A DNA stretch of 64,000 bases, from assembly GCA_022842065.1 (NCBI GenBank), contig JALHQH010000055.1, positions 1 to 64,000 of the forward strand, read 5' to 3'. Positions 26,515 through 35,212 of the stretch are shown piece by piece. Below the pieces are notes generated by a model. It ran no database searches. It was given only the letters and a program-made list of their open reading frames with translations, and was not told the DNA's origin. Within the stretch, counting starts at the first letter, position 1. Each line of letters begins with the position of its first letter. Source of the DNA: Caldilineaceae bacterium (GTDB lineage: Bacteria; Chloroflexota; Anaerolineae; Caldilineales; Caldilineaceae). Made by a program: the position numbers and the translations under genes.

Positions 26515-28173
26515 TCACTTATCCAGCCAGACGTGCTTCAGCGACCAGGAGCGGCGGGTGAAGGCGCTTTGCTCGTAGTCTTTGACATAGGGTTGCAGCC
26601 CTTCGACCATGTTGTCAACCGCGACCCAGATCATGGGTGATTCGGTGAGCAGGATTTCCTGTGCTTCGCGGTAGAGGGCATGGCGCTTTTCCAGGTCCAA
26701 CTCGGCGCGGGCCGCGGGTAGGATCTCGTCCATACGCTCGTTTTTGTAGCCGACCGCATAGGGATTTTCCGAGAAGAAACGGGCCCAAACGAAGCCATCC
26801 GGATCGTGGCGGGGGCTAAAGGCGTTGATGCCCACGTCGTAGTTCCAGTTGCCGTCGGGGCTGGCTTCCTGGATGTAAACGCCCTGTTCCACCAGCCGAA
26901 TCTGCACATCGATGCCAATGCGGGCCAGTTGTTCTTTCCAAACGACGCCGGCCCCGGTATAGAAGCCGGAACCGCCAAAGTCGGCGACGAGCAGATCCAT
27001 TTGCTGCCCTTCGGCAACGCCAGCCTCTTGCAACAATGCCTTGGCCTTCTCCAGATCTTCCTGGTAATATTTTTCGCGCAATTCGTCCGGCGGGATAAAC
27101 CAATCGCCAAAGCCGGTCGGAATCGGGCCGGAGATCGTGCCGGCGCCCAGCAGCGCCTTTTCGATCAACTCATCGCGGTTGGTGGCAAGACTGATGGCCT
27201 GGCGGACCCGTACATCACTCCAAGGCTCGCGCAACATGTTAAAGACAAAGATAAAGAGGAAGGTGCGTGGCCCTTTGAGCAGCACCAGATTTTGATCATC
27301 GGCCAGGCGCTGTTCGCCTAAGGCAGTGAGGAAGGCATAGTCGACCTGACTGGCGCGCAGGGCGGCAATGCGGGTATCCTCGTCGACGAGGATCTTGAAG
27401 GTGACCTTGTCCAGGTAGGGCAGCGGCGCGCCCCAGTAATCGGGGAATTTTTCTAGTTCAATCACATCCTGCGGCACATATTGGATCAACTTGTAGGGGC
27501 CGGTGCCGATAATCTCACTGTCGAGATTCGTCTCTTCCATCGCGCCCTTTTTGATAATCGCCGAACTGCGCAGAATCGCAAAGGCACCGAGCAGCGGTGG
27601 GAAGGGCGCTTTGGTGGTGAACTTGATGGTGTGCGTGTCAACAATCTCGACTGATTCGACCTGGTCAAAATTACTGCGCCAGACCGCAGGACCGTCAGGG
27701 TCGAGCACAATGTCAAAGGTGTATTTCACATCCTCCGCGGTGAAGTCGGAACCGTCATGCCACTTGACCCCCTGGCGCAACTTGAAGATATAGGTCAGAT
27801 CGTCGGGTTGCTCCCATGATTCGGCCAGCGAGGGGATAATGCTGAGCTTGGCGTCGTAGGCGGTCAGGCTTTCGTAACAATGTTCAAAGCCCTGGGTCGA
27901 AGCAAAGTTGGAGTTGGTGATCGGGTTGAGGGCGACCGGGTCGCTTTCGGCGGCCCAGATCGACTCGCCGCCGGCCACGGGGCCGGTTGGCGCGGCCGCC
28001 GTATCACCACCTGGCGCGGGCGCTGCCGCCGGCACAGCACAGGCGGCGAGTAAATTGACCACTGCCGGCAATCCTAGCCCTAAAAGTGCCGCCCGTCGCA
28101 TTAACTCGCGGCGGGAAAGCCGACTGTTGCGCAAATCCTCGGTCAAACGCTGAAGTGAATCTTGATCGTTCAT
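26515..28173 (-). CDS. ABC transporter substrate-binding protein, family 5
   Basis: The 552-residue protein has an N-terminal twin-arginine region (LSRRELMRRAALLGLGLP), a lipobox LLAAC near residue 45 and an Ala/Pro-rich linker, so it is a Tat-exported lipoprotein. The mature part follows the SBP_bac_5 pattern: YESLTAYDAKLSIIPSLAESW, FKLRQGVKWHDGSDFTAEDVKYTFD, and ETNLDSEIIGTGPYKL. Family members bind peptides, but also sugars and opines. Directly downstream of the GntR gene, it is the first structural gene of the island. Confidence 0.93.
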   Translation of the reverse strand: MNDQDSLQRLTEDLRNSRLSRRELMRRAALLGLGLPAVVNLLAACAVPAAAPAPGGDTAAAPTGPVAGGESIWAAESDPVALNPITNSNFASTQGFEHCYESLTAYDAKLSIIPSLAESWEQPDDLTYIFKLRQGVKWHDGSDFTAEDVKYTFDIVLDPDGPAVWRSNFDQVESVEIVDTHTIKFTTKAPFPPLLGAFAILRSSAIIKKGAMEETNLDSEIIGTGPYKLIQYVPQDVIELEKFPDYWGAPLPYLDKVTFKILVDEDTRIAALRASQVDYAFLTALGEQRLADDQNLVLLKGPRTFLFIFVFNMLREPWSDVRVRQAISLATNRDELIEKALLGAGTISGPIPTGFGDWFIPPDELREKYYQEDLEKAKALLQEAGVAEGQQMDLLVADFGGSGFYTGAGVVWKEQLARIGIDVQIRLVEQGVYIQEASPDGNWNYDVGINAFSPRHDPDGFVWARFFSENPYAVGYKNERMDEILPAARAELDLEKRHALYREAQEILLTESPMIWVAVDNMVEGLQPYVKDYEQSAFTRRSWSLKHVWLDK

Positions 28174-28241
28174 CGCTTTGTCCTTTGCTCTGCATTTGGA
28201 TGGTCTAACGCTTGTTGCGGGGGGTGGGTATGTCGGTGCTG

Positions 28242-28949
28242 TCAGCTAAAGAAATCTTCGGCAACGTTGTTGATGTGTTGCAACATCGCCGCGGCGGCGG
28301 TGCTGGGATTGCGCTCCCGGATCGCGTGATAGATGCGCTGGTGATCCGCCAGAAATTTCTGGGCGAGCACCCGATCTTTCGGGGTACGTTGATTCAGTGA
28401 GGTCCAGAGTTGGCTTTGCATGGTCGCCACCAATAGTTGTACCTGGCGCACTAAAACACTATTGCCGGCCGCATTGGCAATCGCCAGGTGAAAGCTACTG
28501 TCTGCTGCTGTTCGCTCAGCCTCGATTGCAACGGCATCGGTCAATGTTTGCAATGCACGCTCAATCTGGCTCAGTTGTTCATCGGTTGCCCGCTCGGCGG
28601 CGAGTTGGGCAACCATTGGTTCCAACAAGCGGCGTGCCTCCAAAACTTCATGGGGGCTATCCTCGCGCGCCAAAAATTCCTCAAAGATGGTACCTAAATA
28701 GGTCCATTCGGTGGGTAGCCGCCGCACAAAAGTGCCATTGCCGGAGCGGCTTTCGACAATTCCCAAAATTTCCAGCGCACTCAACGCCTCGCGCACCGAA
28801 GCGCGGCTGACATTCAACTCTTCGGCCAATGTCCGTTCCGGGGGTAAGCGGTCACCCACTTTGAATTGCGCTTGTTGCACCGCTTCGGCGATCTGACGCG
28901 CAATTTGCACATAAAGGCGGGTGGTGCCAACCGGCTTCAATAAAGACAA
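28242..28949 (-). CDS. GntR/FadR-type transcriptional regulator
   Basis: The 235-residue protein has a winged helix at 10-75 (RLPPERTLAEELNVSRASVREALSAL split by turns) and an FCD effector domain with conserved acid and histidines (DSSFHLAI, DHQRIYHAI, MLQHINNV) that bind a metal and usually a carboxylate ligand. The best frame starts at TTG (28949) with AAAGG about 11 bases upstream. It is the first gene of the island and most likely a local repressor induced by a sugar acid or organic acid. A weak half-palindrome TTGGTCAGGCCACCA lies just upstream (28973-28988). Confidence 0.88.
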   Translation of the reverse strand: MSLLKPVGTTRLYVQIARQIAEAVQQAQFKVGDRLPPERTLAEELNVSRASVREALSALEILGIVESRSGNGTFVRRLPTEWTYLGTIFEEFLAREDSPHEVLEARRLLEPMVAQLAAERATDEQLSQIERALQTLTDAVAIEAERTAADSSFHLAIANAAGNSVLVRQVQLLVATMQSQLWTSLNQRTPKDRVLAQKFLADHQRIYHAIRERNPSTAAAAMLQHINNVAEDFFS

Positions 28950-28972
28950 AACAAAAGTTACCTTTGCAGAAT

Positions 28973-28988
28973 TGGTCAGGCCACCAGG
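28973..28988. promoter_or_regulatory. Possible FadR-type operator
   Basis: TTGGTCAGGCCACCAG resembles the TGGTnnnnnCCA arrangement of FadR-subfamily operators and lies about 25 bases upstream of the regulator start. This is a pattern match only. Confidence 0.3.
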
Positions 28989-29237
28989 CAGTCAGGCCAC
29001 AATTTAATCGTAACATGGGCGATTGAGCCTTGTCAACCGTTGAAAATTGGGTGCTGCCATAAAGCATCTGTGGCTTTGGTGGCGTTTCGAATAGGGTTAT
29101 CCTATAATAGGTTAGCTGTTACTTGTAAACAAGACACGAAAAGTCCAAAGAGTTTCTCCTTTTCATTGTACACATTGATGAATCAAAATGATACAAATGG
29201 AATAGCGAACAAATGTGCGGTCTGCTATAGTACCCCC

Positions 29238-30119
29238 ATGGGCATTGATCAAGGACTAAACCATTACGAACGTATCAATCAAGTCAGGGATTATATCCGT
29301 TTGCATATGGATGAACCGCTCAACCGCGAGGAATTGGCGCGCTTGGCCGGCTATTCGGTCATTCACTTTCACCGGATCTTTAGTGCACATGTGGGCGAAC
29401 CGGTGAACGCATATGTGCGTCGCGTGCGAATGGAACGGGCTGCGCGCCAACTGCTGGCAAATCGGCTGAATATTACCGCAATCGCCCTGGCTTCCGGCTA
29501 TGAAACGCCGGCCTCCTTTGGCAAAGCGTTCAAACAGACCTTTGGTCATAGTCCCAGTGAGTTTCGCGAACTCCATCCGCTGGTGGCCGGCCACCTCATC
29601 TATCGCCAGTTTTTGTACAATCGAAAGGAACAGATCATGCAACCTTTGGAAATTCGCACCCTGCCGGATCTGCAGGTGCTTTATGCCCGTGCCACCGAAG
29701 TGATGACCACGCCGGCCTTCCAGACGGCTAACCAGGCCGCCTTTGGCCAGTTGATGCGCTATCTGGGTGAACATAACCTGATGGGGAAAATGCGTCACTG
29801 TGTGGCCATCTACCCCGATCCAGTCGAGGTCGGCAAGGAAGCACGGTTTGATGCCGGCGCGATCTTTGCTGAGGGCGTCGAACCAGCTGCAACGGATGGC
29901 CTCGCCTATCAAACCCTACCCGGCGGGCGCTGGGCCGTCTTCCGTCACGTGGGACCCTATGACACGCTCTGGCAGACCTGGCAGACCACCTACCGCGACT
30001 GGCTGCCCACCGCCGGCGAAGAGCTGCGCGACGCCATCCCCTTTGAAGATTATGTGAATGACGCCAGCCAGATCGCACCGGAGGAGCTGCTTACGGATAT
30101 CTTTATCCCGATCAAGTAG
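29238..30119 (+). CDS. AraC-family regulator with GyrI-like effector domain
   Basis: The ATG at 29238 gives 293 residues. An N-terminal pair of AraC helix-turn-helices (about 10-110; LARLAGYSVIHFHRIF and IALASGYETPASFGKAFK) is followed by a GyrI-like small-molecule-binding domain (about 135-293), as in Rob/SoxS-Rob fusions that sense hydrophobic drugs. A Pribnow-like TATAAT lies at 29104. The gene is divergent from the GntR gene. It probably regulates itself or the following gene, separated by a palindrome. Confidence 0.9.
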   Translation: MGIDQGLNHYERINQVRDYIRLHMDEPLNREELARLAGYSVIHFHRIFSAHVGEPVNAYVRRVRMERAARQLLANRLNITAIALASGYETPASFGKAFKQTFGHSPSEFRELHPLVAGHLIYRQFLYNRKEQIMQPLEIRTLPDLQVLYARATEVMTTPAFQTANQAAFGQLMRYLGEHNLMGKMRHCVAIYPDPVEVGKEARFDAGAIFAEGVEPAATDGLAYQTLPGGRWAVFRHVGPYDTLWQTWQTTYRDWLPTAGEELRDAIPFEDYVNDASQIAPEELLTDIFIPIK

Positions 30120-30120
30120 G

Positions 30121-30223
30121 CCGACGACTGACGACTGATGACCACCGGCGATCTTCCAAGAGCAGACCGAGAAGTTTGCTATTGTTGGTCGTCAGTCGTC
30201 AGTCGTCGGTCGTCGGTCGTCGT
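30121..30223. repeat. Palindrome with tandem GTCGTCA/GTCGTCG heptamers
   Basis: Arms 30121-30144 and 30186-30209 pair with one mismatch. The right arm continues as five heptamers of the GTCGTCA/GTCGTCG type. Related heptamers occur at 52291-52318 and 53218-53270. Confidence 0.85.
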
Positions 30224-30244
30224 CTGTAAACAAGCGAGGCAAAC

Positions 30245-31102
30245 ATGTCTGACTACTATATTGCACAAAGTCCCACCTCTGATCCGGGACGCTACGGCGA
30301 TCTCTTCAATAGCCTGTCCCCCGACTTGATGGGGATCGCGCAGGTGACGCAGGGGTTGGTCTATCACTACTTTGCCGATCAGTATCAGTATGGCTGGCAG
30401 CCACCGCAGGAACGGTTGCCGGAGATCAACACGCGGACCGTGGAAAAGATCCTGGCGGCGCTGCTGGAAAAGGACGACCGTCCACTGACCGTGGCACGAC
30501 AGTACGAAGATCGCGTCGTCGGCTGTTGTCGCGACTTCTCGCTGCTCGCCTGTGCCATGTTACGCCATCAACGGCGCGCGGCGCGGCTCCGTTATGGCTT
30601 TGCCGGCTACTTTGACAAAGGCTATTGGGGGGACCATGTTATCGTCGAAGTGTGGAACGGTGACCGCTGGCAACGTTTTGATCCCCAAGTAGTCGGCAAG
30701 CGCGATTGGGGCGTTGATCTGCTCGACATTCCTGCCACAGCTTTTGCCACTGGCGGTCGCGCTTGGCAGATGTGCCGCCAGGAAGGGGCCGACCCTGATC
30801 GTTTTGGCCTGGGGCCGGATGCAACCGATGTGCGTGGCTGGTGGTTTGTGCGTGAGCGGCTACAACTGGATGTCGCCGCGCTCAACAAAATCGAGTTACT
30901 CTGCTGGGATGGGATCGCCGGGCTCCAGGAAGGCGAACCAGCCGACGACGCGATTCTGGATGAAATAGCGGCCATGTCGCTCGATCCGGAAAGCAGCGCC
31001 CTACGCGCCCGCTGCCAGACCGATGCCCGCTGGCAACTGCCCACCACGGTTAGCTGTTTTCACCCAGCAATTGGCCCCGCTTTCGCAGTTGAGGTCGCTT
31101 AA
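30245..31102 (+). CDS. Transglutaminase-like superfamily protein
   Basis: The 285-residue protein has a papain-like triad in the usual order: cysteine in GCCRDFSLLACAMLR near residue 98, histidine in WGDHVIVEVW near 130 and aspartate in RFDPQVVG near 142. These match the transglutaminase-like core (about 85-150). There is no signal peptide. Such bacterial proteins are mostly peptidases or amidases of unknown target. It follows the AraC-GyrI gene in the same direction, separated by 125 bases of palindrome, and is closed by a strong terminator. Confidence 0.78.
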   Translation: MSDYYIAQSPTSDPGRYGDLFNSLSPDLMGIAQVTQGLVYHYFADQYQYGWQPPQERLPEINTRTVEKILAALLEKDDRPLTVARQYEDRVVGCCRDFSLLACAMLRHQRRAARLRYGFAGYFDKGYWGDHVIVEVWNGDRWQRFDPQVVGKRDWGVDLLDIPATAFATGGRAWQMCRQEGADPDRFGLGPDATDVRGWWFVRERLQLDVAALNKIELLCWDGIAGLQEGEPADDAILDEIAAMSLDPESSALRARCQTDARWQLPTTVSCFHPAIGPAFAVEVA

Positions 31103-31123
31103 TTATGTATTAGCCACAGAGGG

Positions 31124-31165
31124 CACAGAGCACACCGAGCCAAGCTTGGCTCGGTGTGCTCTGTG
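31124..31165 (+). terminator. Perfect 42-bp palindrome terminator
   Basis: The 42 bases centred on AAGCTT are an exact palindrome 21 bases after the stop codon. The left side continues as CACAGAG-type near-repeats. Confidence 0.75.
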
Positions 31166-31319
31166 GCTAAGCTAAAATCTGCGTAGGCTCTATTGCCGCA
31201 GTGCGCATTATTGCTGGTGCCATGAGGGGTAATCGGGCAAGATTTGACATGGCGGTAGCGGTGTGTAATACTGATCGATAGAACTTTTGTTTGCCTGGCC
31301 TGTCTGATTAGGAGTAGTC

Positions 31320-31907
31320 ATGATTGCCGCAAGAATGAAACCGCGCTGGATCAGCCCAGAAGAATATCTCGAGCAAGAGGAAACAGCCACTGATCGCCAT
31401 GAATATTTTAATGGTCAGATCTACTTGATGGCAGGGGGAACATACAATCATGAGGTGATCGGCGTCAACATTATTTCTGCTTTACGCCAACATGGCCGCT
31501 CTAGAAAATGTATTGCCTTTGGCAGTAATATGAAGATTCTGGTCAAACAAAATGGCCTGTATACCTATCCGGATGCGATGTTGGTCTGCGGTAAACCTGA
31601 GTTTGCCGCAGATCGCAATGATATTATTACCAATCCCTTGCTGATTGTTGAGGTACTATCCGATTCAACTCAGTCCTATGATCGGGGCGATAAGTTTGCG
31701 CTCTACCGTGCGATCCCTGCCTTTGCCCACTATCTGCTGATCCACCAGGATCGCCTGCTGATCGAGTATCACCAAAAGACCAGTCGCGGTTGGTTGTTGA
31801 CTGAGTTGACTGGATTAGAGACGGTGCTGACGTTGGTAGAACTCGAATTCCAACTGCCATTCACCGAGTTATATGCTGATGTTGATTGGCTACCCGCGAA
31901 CGCGTAA
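31320..31907 (+). CDS. Uma2 family (DUF820) putative restriction-type endonuclease
   Basis: The 195-residue protein fits the PD-(D/E)XK-fold Uma2 family, abundant in Cyanobacteria and Chloroflexota. It shows YPDAMLVCG (acidic residue) and LLIVEVLSDSTQSYDRGDKFALY (E-x-L plus the following lysine), with the N-terminal WISPEEYLEQEE typical of the family. The gene stands alone, with no modification enzyme or antitoxin beside it, so its role is unknown. An earlier start is not supported. Confidence 0.85.
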   Translation: MIAARMKPRWISPEEYLEQEETATDRHEYFNGQIYLMAGGTYNHEVIGVNIISALRQHGRSRKCIAFGSNMKILVKQNGLYTYPDAMLVCGKPEFAADRNDIITNPLLIVEVLSDSTQSYDRGDKFALYRAIPAFAHYLLIHQDRLLIEYHQKTSRGWLLTELTGLETVLTLVELEFQLPFTELYADVDWLPANA

Positions 31908-31990
31908 ATCGCTTTGGCTTTTTATCCAGCATATCAATCGATGCACCAAATTGTTGCCATATTACTTTGCCTTTCTCCGGTTACTATCGC

Positions 31991-32542
31991 CTATACCTGA
32001 GCGGTTAGTGAGCTGGCCAGATCCAGCAACGTACTGACCGTGCGCCAATTGCGGGCGGTGATATTCACCTGCCAACCACGCCCAAACTTCTCTGCCAACT
32101 TTGAACGGCCGATGCCATCCGGCGCGTGGAGATAGAAAACTTTATCAAGCAGGGCAAAGCGCTCGCTTTCTGCTTTTAACGCGGTGAGTGCATCCAGATC
32201 GGGATTAACAGGCACCCCATCCATAAAAAAGAGATGCAGTGATTTGTGGTCAGCCTCGCCCTCCGGAAAAGGATTGTCCTGCATGGCTTGCTGCAACTCG
32301 GCAATCGTTAACAAGAGAATTGCCGGCGCAAACCCATGACTTTGTCCAATTGCAGCCGTAATTTCGGCTGATAGGGCAGCGAGATCGGTGCGTTCGCTCT
32401 GGAAAACCACATTGCCACTTTGGATATAGGTTTTGACCTGTTGTAAGCCCAAACCTTCGAGCACGGCTACCAGTTCGCGCATGGGGAGTTTATTGTTGCC
32501 GCCGACGTTGATGCCGCGCAGCAGACCAATGTAGATGTTCAT
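31991..32542 (-). CDS. DUF1697 family protein
   Basis: From the ATG at 32542 the protein has 183 residues and opens with YIGLLRGINVGGNNKLPM, the signature of DUF1697. Further family features are LQQVKTYIQSGNVVF and IGRSKLAEKFGRGWQVNITARNW. The function is not established. The first bases of the frame upstream overlap the metallo-hydrolase end. The gene lies 16 bases after it and is probably co-transcribed. Confidence 0.88.
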   Translation of the reverse strand: MNIYIGLLRGINVGGNNKLPMRELVAVLEGLGLQQVKTYIQSGNVVFQSERTDLAALSAEITAAIGQSHGFAPAILLLTIAELQQAMQDNPFPEGEADHKSLHLFFMDGVPVNPDLDALTALKAESERFALLDKVFYLHAPDGIGRSKLAEKFGRGWQVNITARNWRTVSTLLDLASSLTAQV

Positions 32543-32558
32543 GAAGTCCCTTTGGCGC

Positions 32559-33209
32559 TCACAATTTTGCAATGATCGATTCGATGAATGCCGCCCGCGT
32601 TTCGGGCGTGACGGTGACCGCACAGGTTTCATTGCTGACCATCGTGTTGGCTAGCAGCACCTGCCAGTCCAACGCCGCCACTGTGCGCAGGCTGGTAATC
32701 AGCTCTTGGCGTCCGGCCTTGGTGGGAAAGGCGCCCCACGCATCGCCAGTGTGCCAGATAAAATCGCCGGCCCACAAAACTGTCTGTTGCGCCATTGTCA
32801 CCAAATAACAGACGCCACCGGGGCGATGACCGGGCGTGGGGATGACTTCGAGATCCGGCGCTAGCTTGTGTTGGGTGAAGGGAAAGATTTTAACATGGGT
32901 CAGCTTGGGGGCCACATCGGGGGCTTCCTTTTCGCTGACATAGAGGGGCGCGTTAAACCGGGTGGCAACGGTATCGCAGTAGGGCGACTTGAAGTGCGAA
33001 TCACCCAACAATTGATAAGCGAGGCCACCGCGGCGGTCGAACTCGTCAAAACTGCTATCAATCGTGCTGCTACTGCTGTAACAGGGAAAGAGTAAATTGC
33101 CATCCTGACGCTCGATAAAAAACGAGATGTACTTTTTCGGCGTGGGTTTACTCGGTAGAACCTTATACACACCTGGGAAAAGCGCTTCCATGATCACCGC
33201 ATCTTTCAT
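32559..33209 (-). CDS. Divergent metallo-beta-lactamase-fold hydrolase
   Basis: The 216-residue protein follows the MBL fold through IPTPGHRPGGVCYLV (second histidine, near residue 125) and LWAGDFIWHTG (bridging aspartate, near 145). The HxHxDH motif is replaced by LLGDSHFKSPYCD, which keeps one histidine and possibly one aspartate. It may bind a single metal or have lost activity. The start at 33209 is uncertain: an ATG six codons later is equally plausible. It is in an operon with the DUF1697 gene. Confidence 0.72.
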   Translation of the reverse strand: MKDAVIMEALFPGVYKVLPSKPTPKKYISFFIERQDGNLLFPCYSSSSTIDSSFDEFDRRGGLAYQLLGDSHFKSPYCDTVATRFNAPLYVSEKEAPDVAPKLTHVKIFPFTQHKLAPDLEVIPTPGHRPGGVCYLVTMAQQTVLWAGDFIWHTGDAWGAFPTKAGRQELITSLRTVAALDWQVLLANTMVSNETCAVTVTPETRAAFIESIIAKL

Positions 33210-33278
33210 CAGTTATCTAGCCCCACGTAGAGGCATGATATTGTAGATTTACAAATTTACGCCAGCAGCGGGCTTACT

Positions 33279-33344
33279 GTAGGTCAGCGCCTTCGGCGTG
33301 ACAGTCTGCTCAAGTGCGCTGTCACGCCGAAGGCGCTGACCTAC
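33279..33344. repeat. Perfect 26-bp-arm palindrome
   Basis: Arms 33279-33304 and 33319-33344 are exact complements with a 14-base loop. The repeat lies between the MoaD-like gene (ending at 33402) and the metallo-hydrolase gene and may terminate the propeller-MoaD transcript. Confidence 0.9.
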
Positions 33345-33401
33345 GTGATACCAATACTATTTTCTAAATCTGCATTATCATGCCCCGACGCGAGCGAGAT
33401 G

Positions 33402-33698
33402 TCAACCGCCGGCCATCGCGCCCACAATCAGAAATGGCTCTTTGCCGGCCACGACTTCAGCGGGCAGCGGGGCATCCGGCGCTTCGTGGGAGAGATCTTG
33501 TTCACAGGCGAAGAAGCGGATGAAGGGGCGCCGTTTCTTGGTCGTGTGATCGCGGATCGTGCCGCGCAACATAGGATATGCGGCTTCCAGTGCATCCAGT
33601 ACCGCTTGTTGGGTCACTGGTTCAGCCACGGCAAGTTCAACTTCTTTGCCAACCCCTGACAAATTTCGCAAATGGTGTGGGAGAATGACGCGTATCAT
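33402..33698 (-). CDS. MoaD/ThiS-like ubiquitin-fold protein ending in Gly-Gly
   Basis: The 98-residue beta-grasp protein begins [14 protein letters not shown] and ends [10 protein letters not shown], with the free C-terminal diglycine needed for adenylation and thiocarboxylate or isopeptide chemistry. It is longer than canonical MoaD and resembles small archaeal modifier proteins. Its ATG overlaps the stop of the beta-propeller gene (ATGA), so the pair is co-translated. No MoeB/ThiF E1, JAMM protease, MoaE or ThiG lies in the window. Confidence 0.85.
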   Translation of the reverse strand: MIRVILPHHLRNLSGVGKEVELAVAEPVTQQAVLDALEAAYPMLRGTIRDHTTKKRRPFIRFFACEQDLSHEAPDAPLPAEVVAGKEPFLIVGAMAGG

Positions 33699-34810
33699 GC
33701 GAGGGTTTGCACCTCCACCGAGAGCACCTTGGGCAGATCGCGCACAATCGCTTCCCAGTGATCACCGCCATCAGTCGAGGCGTAGACCTGGCCGCCGGTC
33801 GTGCCAAAGTAGATGCCACACTCATCAAGTTTATCAACCGCCATCGCGTCACGCAAAATGTTGACGTAACAATCGCTTTGGGGCAGGCCATCGGTCAGCG
33901 CTTCCCACTCGTTACCGCCGGTGCGGCTGCGGTAGACGCGCAATTTGCCTTCGGGCGGATAGTGCTCGGAATCGCTCTTGATCGGCACGACATAAATGGT
34001 CTCCGGCTCGTGGGCGTGGACGGCAATCGGGAAACCAAAGTCGCTGGGCAAGTTGCCGCTGACCTCATGCCACATGTCGCCGGCATCGTCGGTGCGCATC
34101 ACATCCCAGTGTTTCTGCATAAAGAGCACATCGGGCTGTGACGGGTGCATGGCCAGGTTGTGGACACAGTGGCCGACATCGGCATCACCATCGGGCAATT
34201 CATATTGGGAGAGCAGCCCCTTGTTGATCGGTAACCAGGTGGCACCACCATCATCGGTGCGGAAGGCCCCGGCCGCGGAGATGGCGACAAAGATCCGGTT
34301 AGGATTGTTGGGGTCCAACACAATTGTGTGTAGACACATACCCCCGGCCCCCGGTTGCCAGAGATGACCTTTGGCCGCGCGCAGCCCTTCCAGCTCTGTC
34401 CAACTCTGCCCACCATCGGTCGATTTGAAGAGCGCGGCATCTTCCACCCCAGCATAGACTGTATCGGCATCTGTCAGCGACGGCTCCAGATGCCAGACGC
34501 GCTTGAACTCCCACGGGTGTTGGGTGCCGTCATACCACTGATGGGTGCCAGGGTTGCCCGTATAGGCAAATTCATTGCCCACCGGCTGCCACGTCTGACC
34601 GCCGTCATCGGAACGCTGAATCAACTGCCCAAACCAACCGGTTGACTGCGACGCATAGATACGGTTGGTATCAACCGGTGAACCCTTAAGATGATACATC
34701 TCCCAGCCGGCCAAGTGCGGCCCACTAATGTCCCAATCTTTGCGTTTTGCATCCGAGGTGAGAATAAAGGCACCCTTTTGGGTACCGACCAGCACACGTA
34801 CACCACTCAT
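33695..34810 (-). CDS. BNR/sortilin-type beta-propeller (sialidase-like) protein
   Basis: The ATG at 34810 (AAGGAG seven bases upstream) gives 371 residues. Repeated S/T-x-D-G-G-x-x-W units ([48 protein letters not shown]) mark BNR repeats of a propeller. There is no signal peptide, and no Arg triad of true sialidases was seen. It is translationally coupled to the MoaD-like gene, a pairing I recall in other genomes, which suggests a joint function. Nothing was recognised in the 34811-35212 gap upstream. Confidence 0.82.
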   Translation of the reverse strand: MSGVRVLVGTQKGAFILTSDAKRKDWDISGPHLAGWEMYHLKGSPVDTNRIYASQSTGWFGQLIQRSDDGGQTWQPVGNEFAYTGNPGTHQWYDGTQHPWEFKRVWHLEPSLTDADTVYAGVEDAALFKSTDGGQSWTELEGLRAAKGHLWQPGAGGMCLHTIVLDPNNPNRIFVAISAAGAFRTDDGGATWLPINKGLLSQYELPDGDADVGHCVHNLAMHPSQPDVLFMQKHWDVMRTDDAGDMWHEVSGNLPSDFGFPIAVHAHEPETIYVVPIKSDSEHYPPEGKLRVYRSRTGGNEWEALTDGLPQSDCYVNILRDAMAVDKLDECGIYFGTTGGQVYASTDGGDHWEAIVRDLPKVLSVEVQTLA

Positions 34811-35212
34811 GGTTTTGCTCCTTTTGCACGCTCTATGATACGCTTTTAACGACACGCTTTGTCTCACACAAGCCGCCGCTGAGGTTGCCAAAGTTGTGTT
34901 GCGCTGACCCAACAATGGCTGCGCCGATCTGCCTGAAACAGTGAATTGCTAAACGCTCATGTTACCAATACCCAATCACATCCTGCCACCACCGGCCGCC
35001 TAAAGGGCGGACGATATCCACGATGACTGTACTTCTTTATACTTTACGCTGAGTGCATAGCGGCGTTGTTACGCGGACAAAAGCGCCGCTCGCTTCAAGC
35101 ACAGTATAACCACAGATATTTGTGCCGCCTTCCTTCGCGCCGTGCGCACCGCAGTGGTTGCGCACGCAATTCCAAAACCAATTTCTCATCGATTTCTAGG
35201 AAGGCATTTCCC

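Noticed and set aside
31320..31907. Uma2 protein as part of a restriction or toxin system
   Set aside because: No methylase, antitoxin or helicase gene is adjacent; the gene stands alone.
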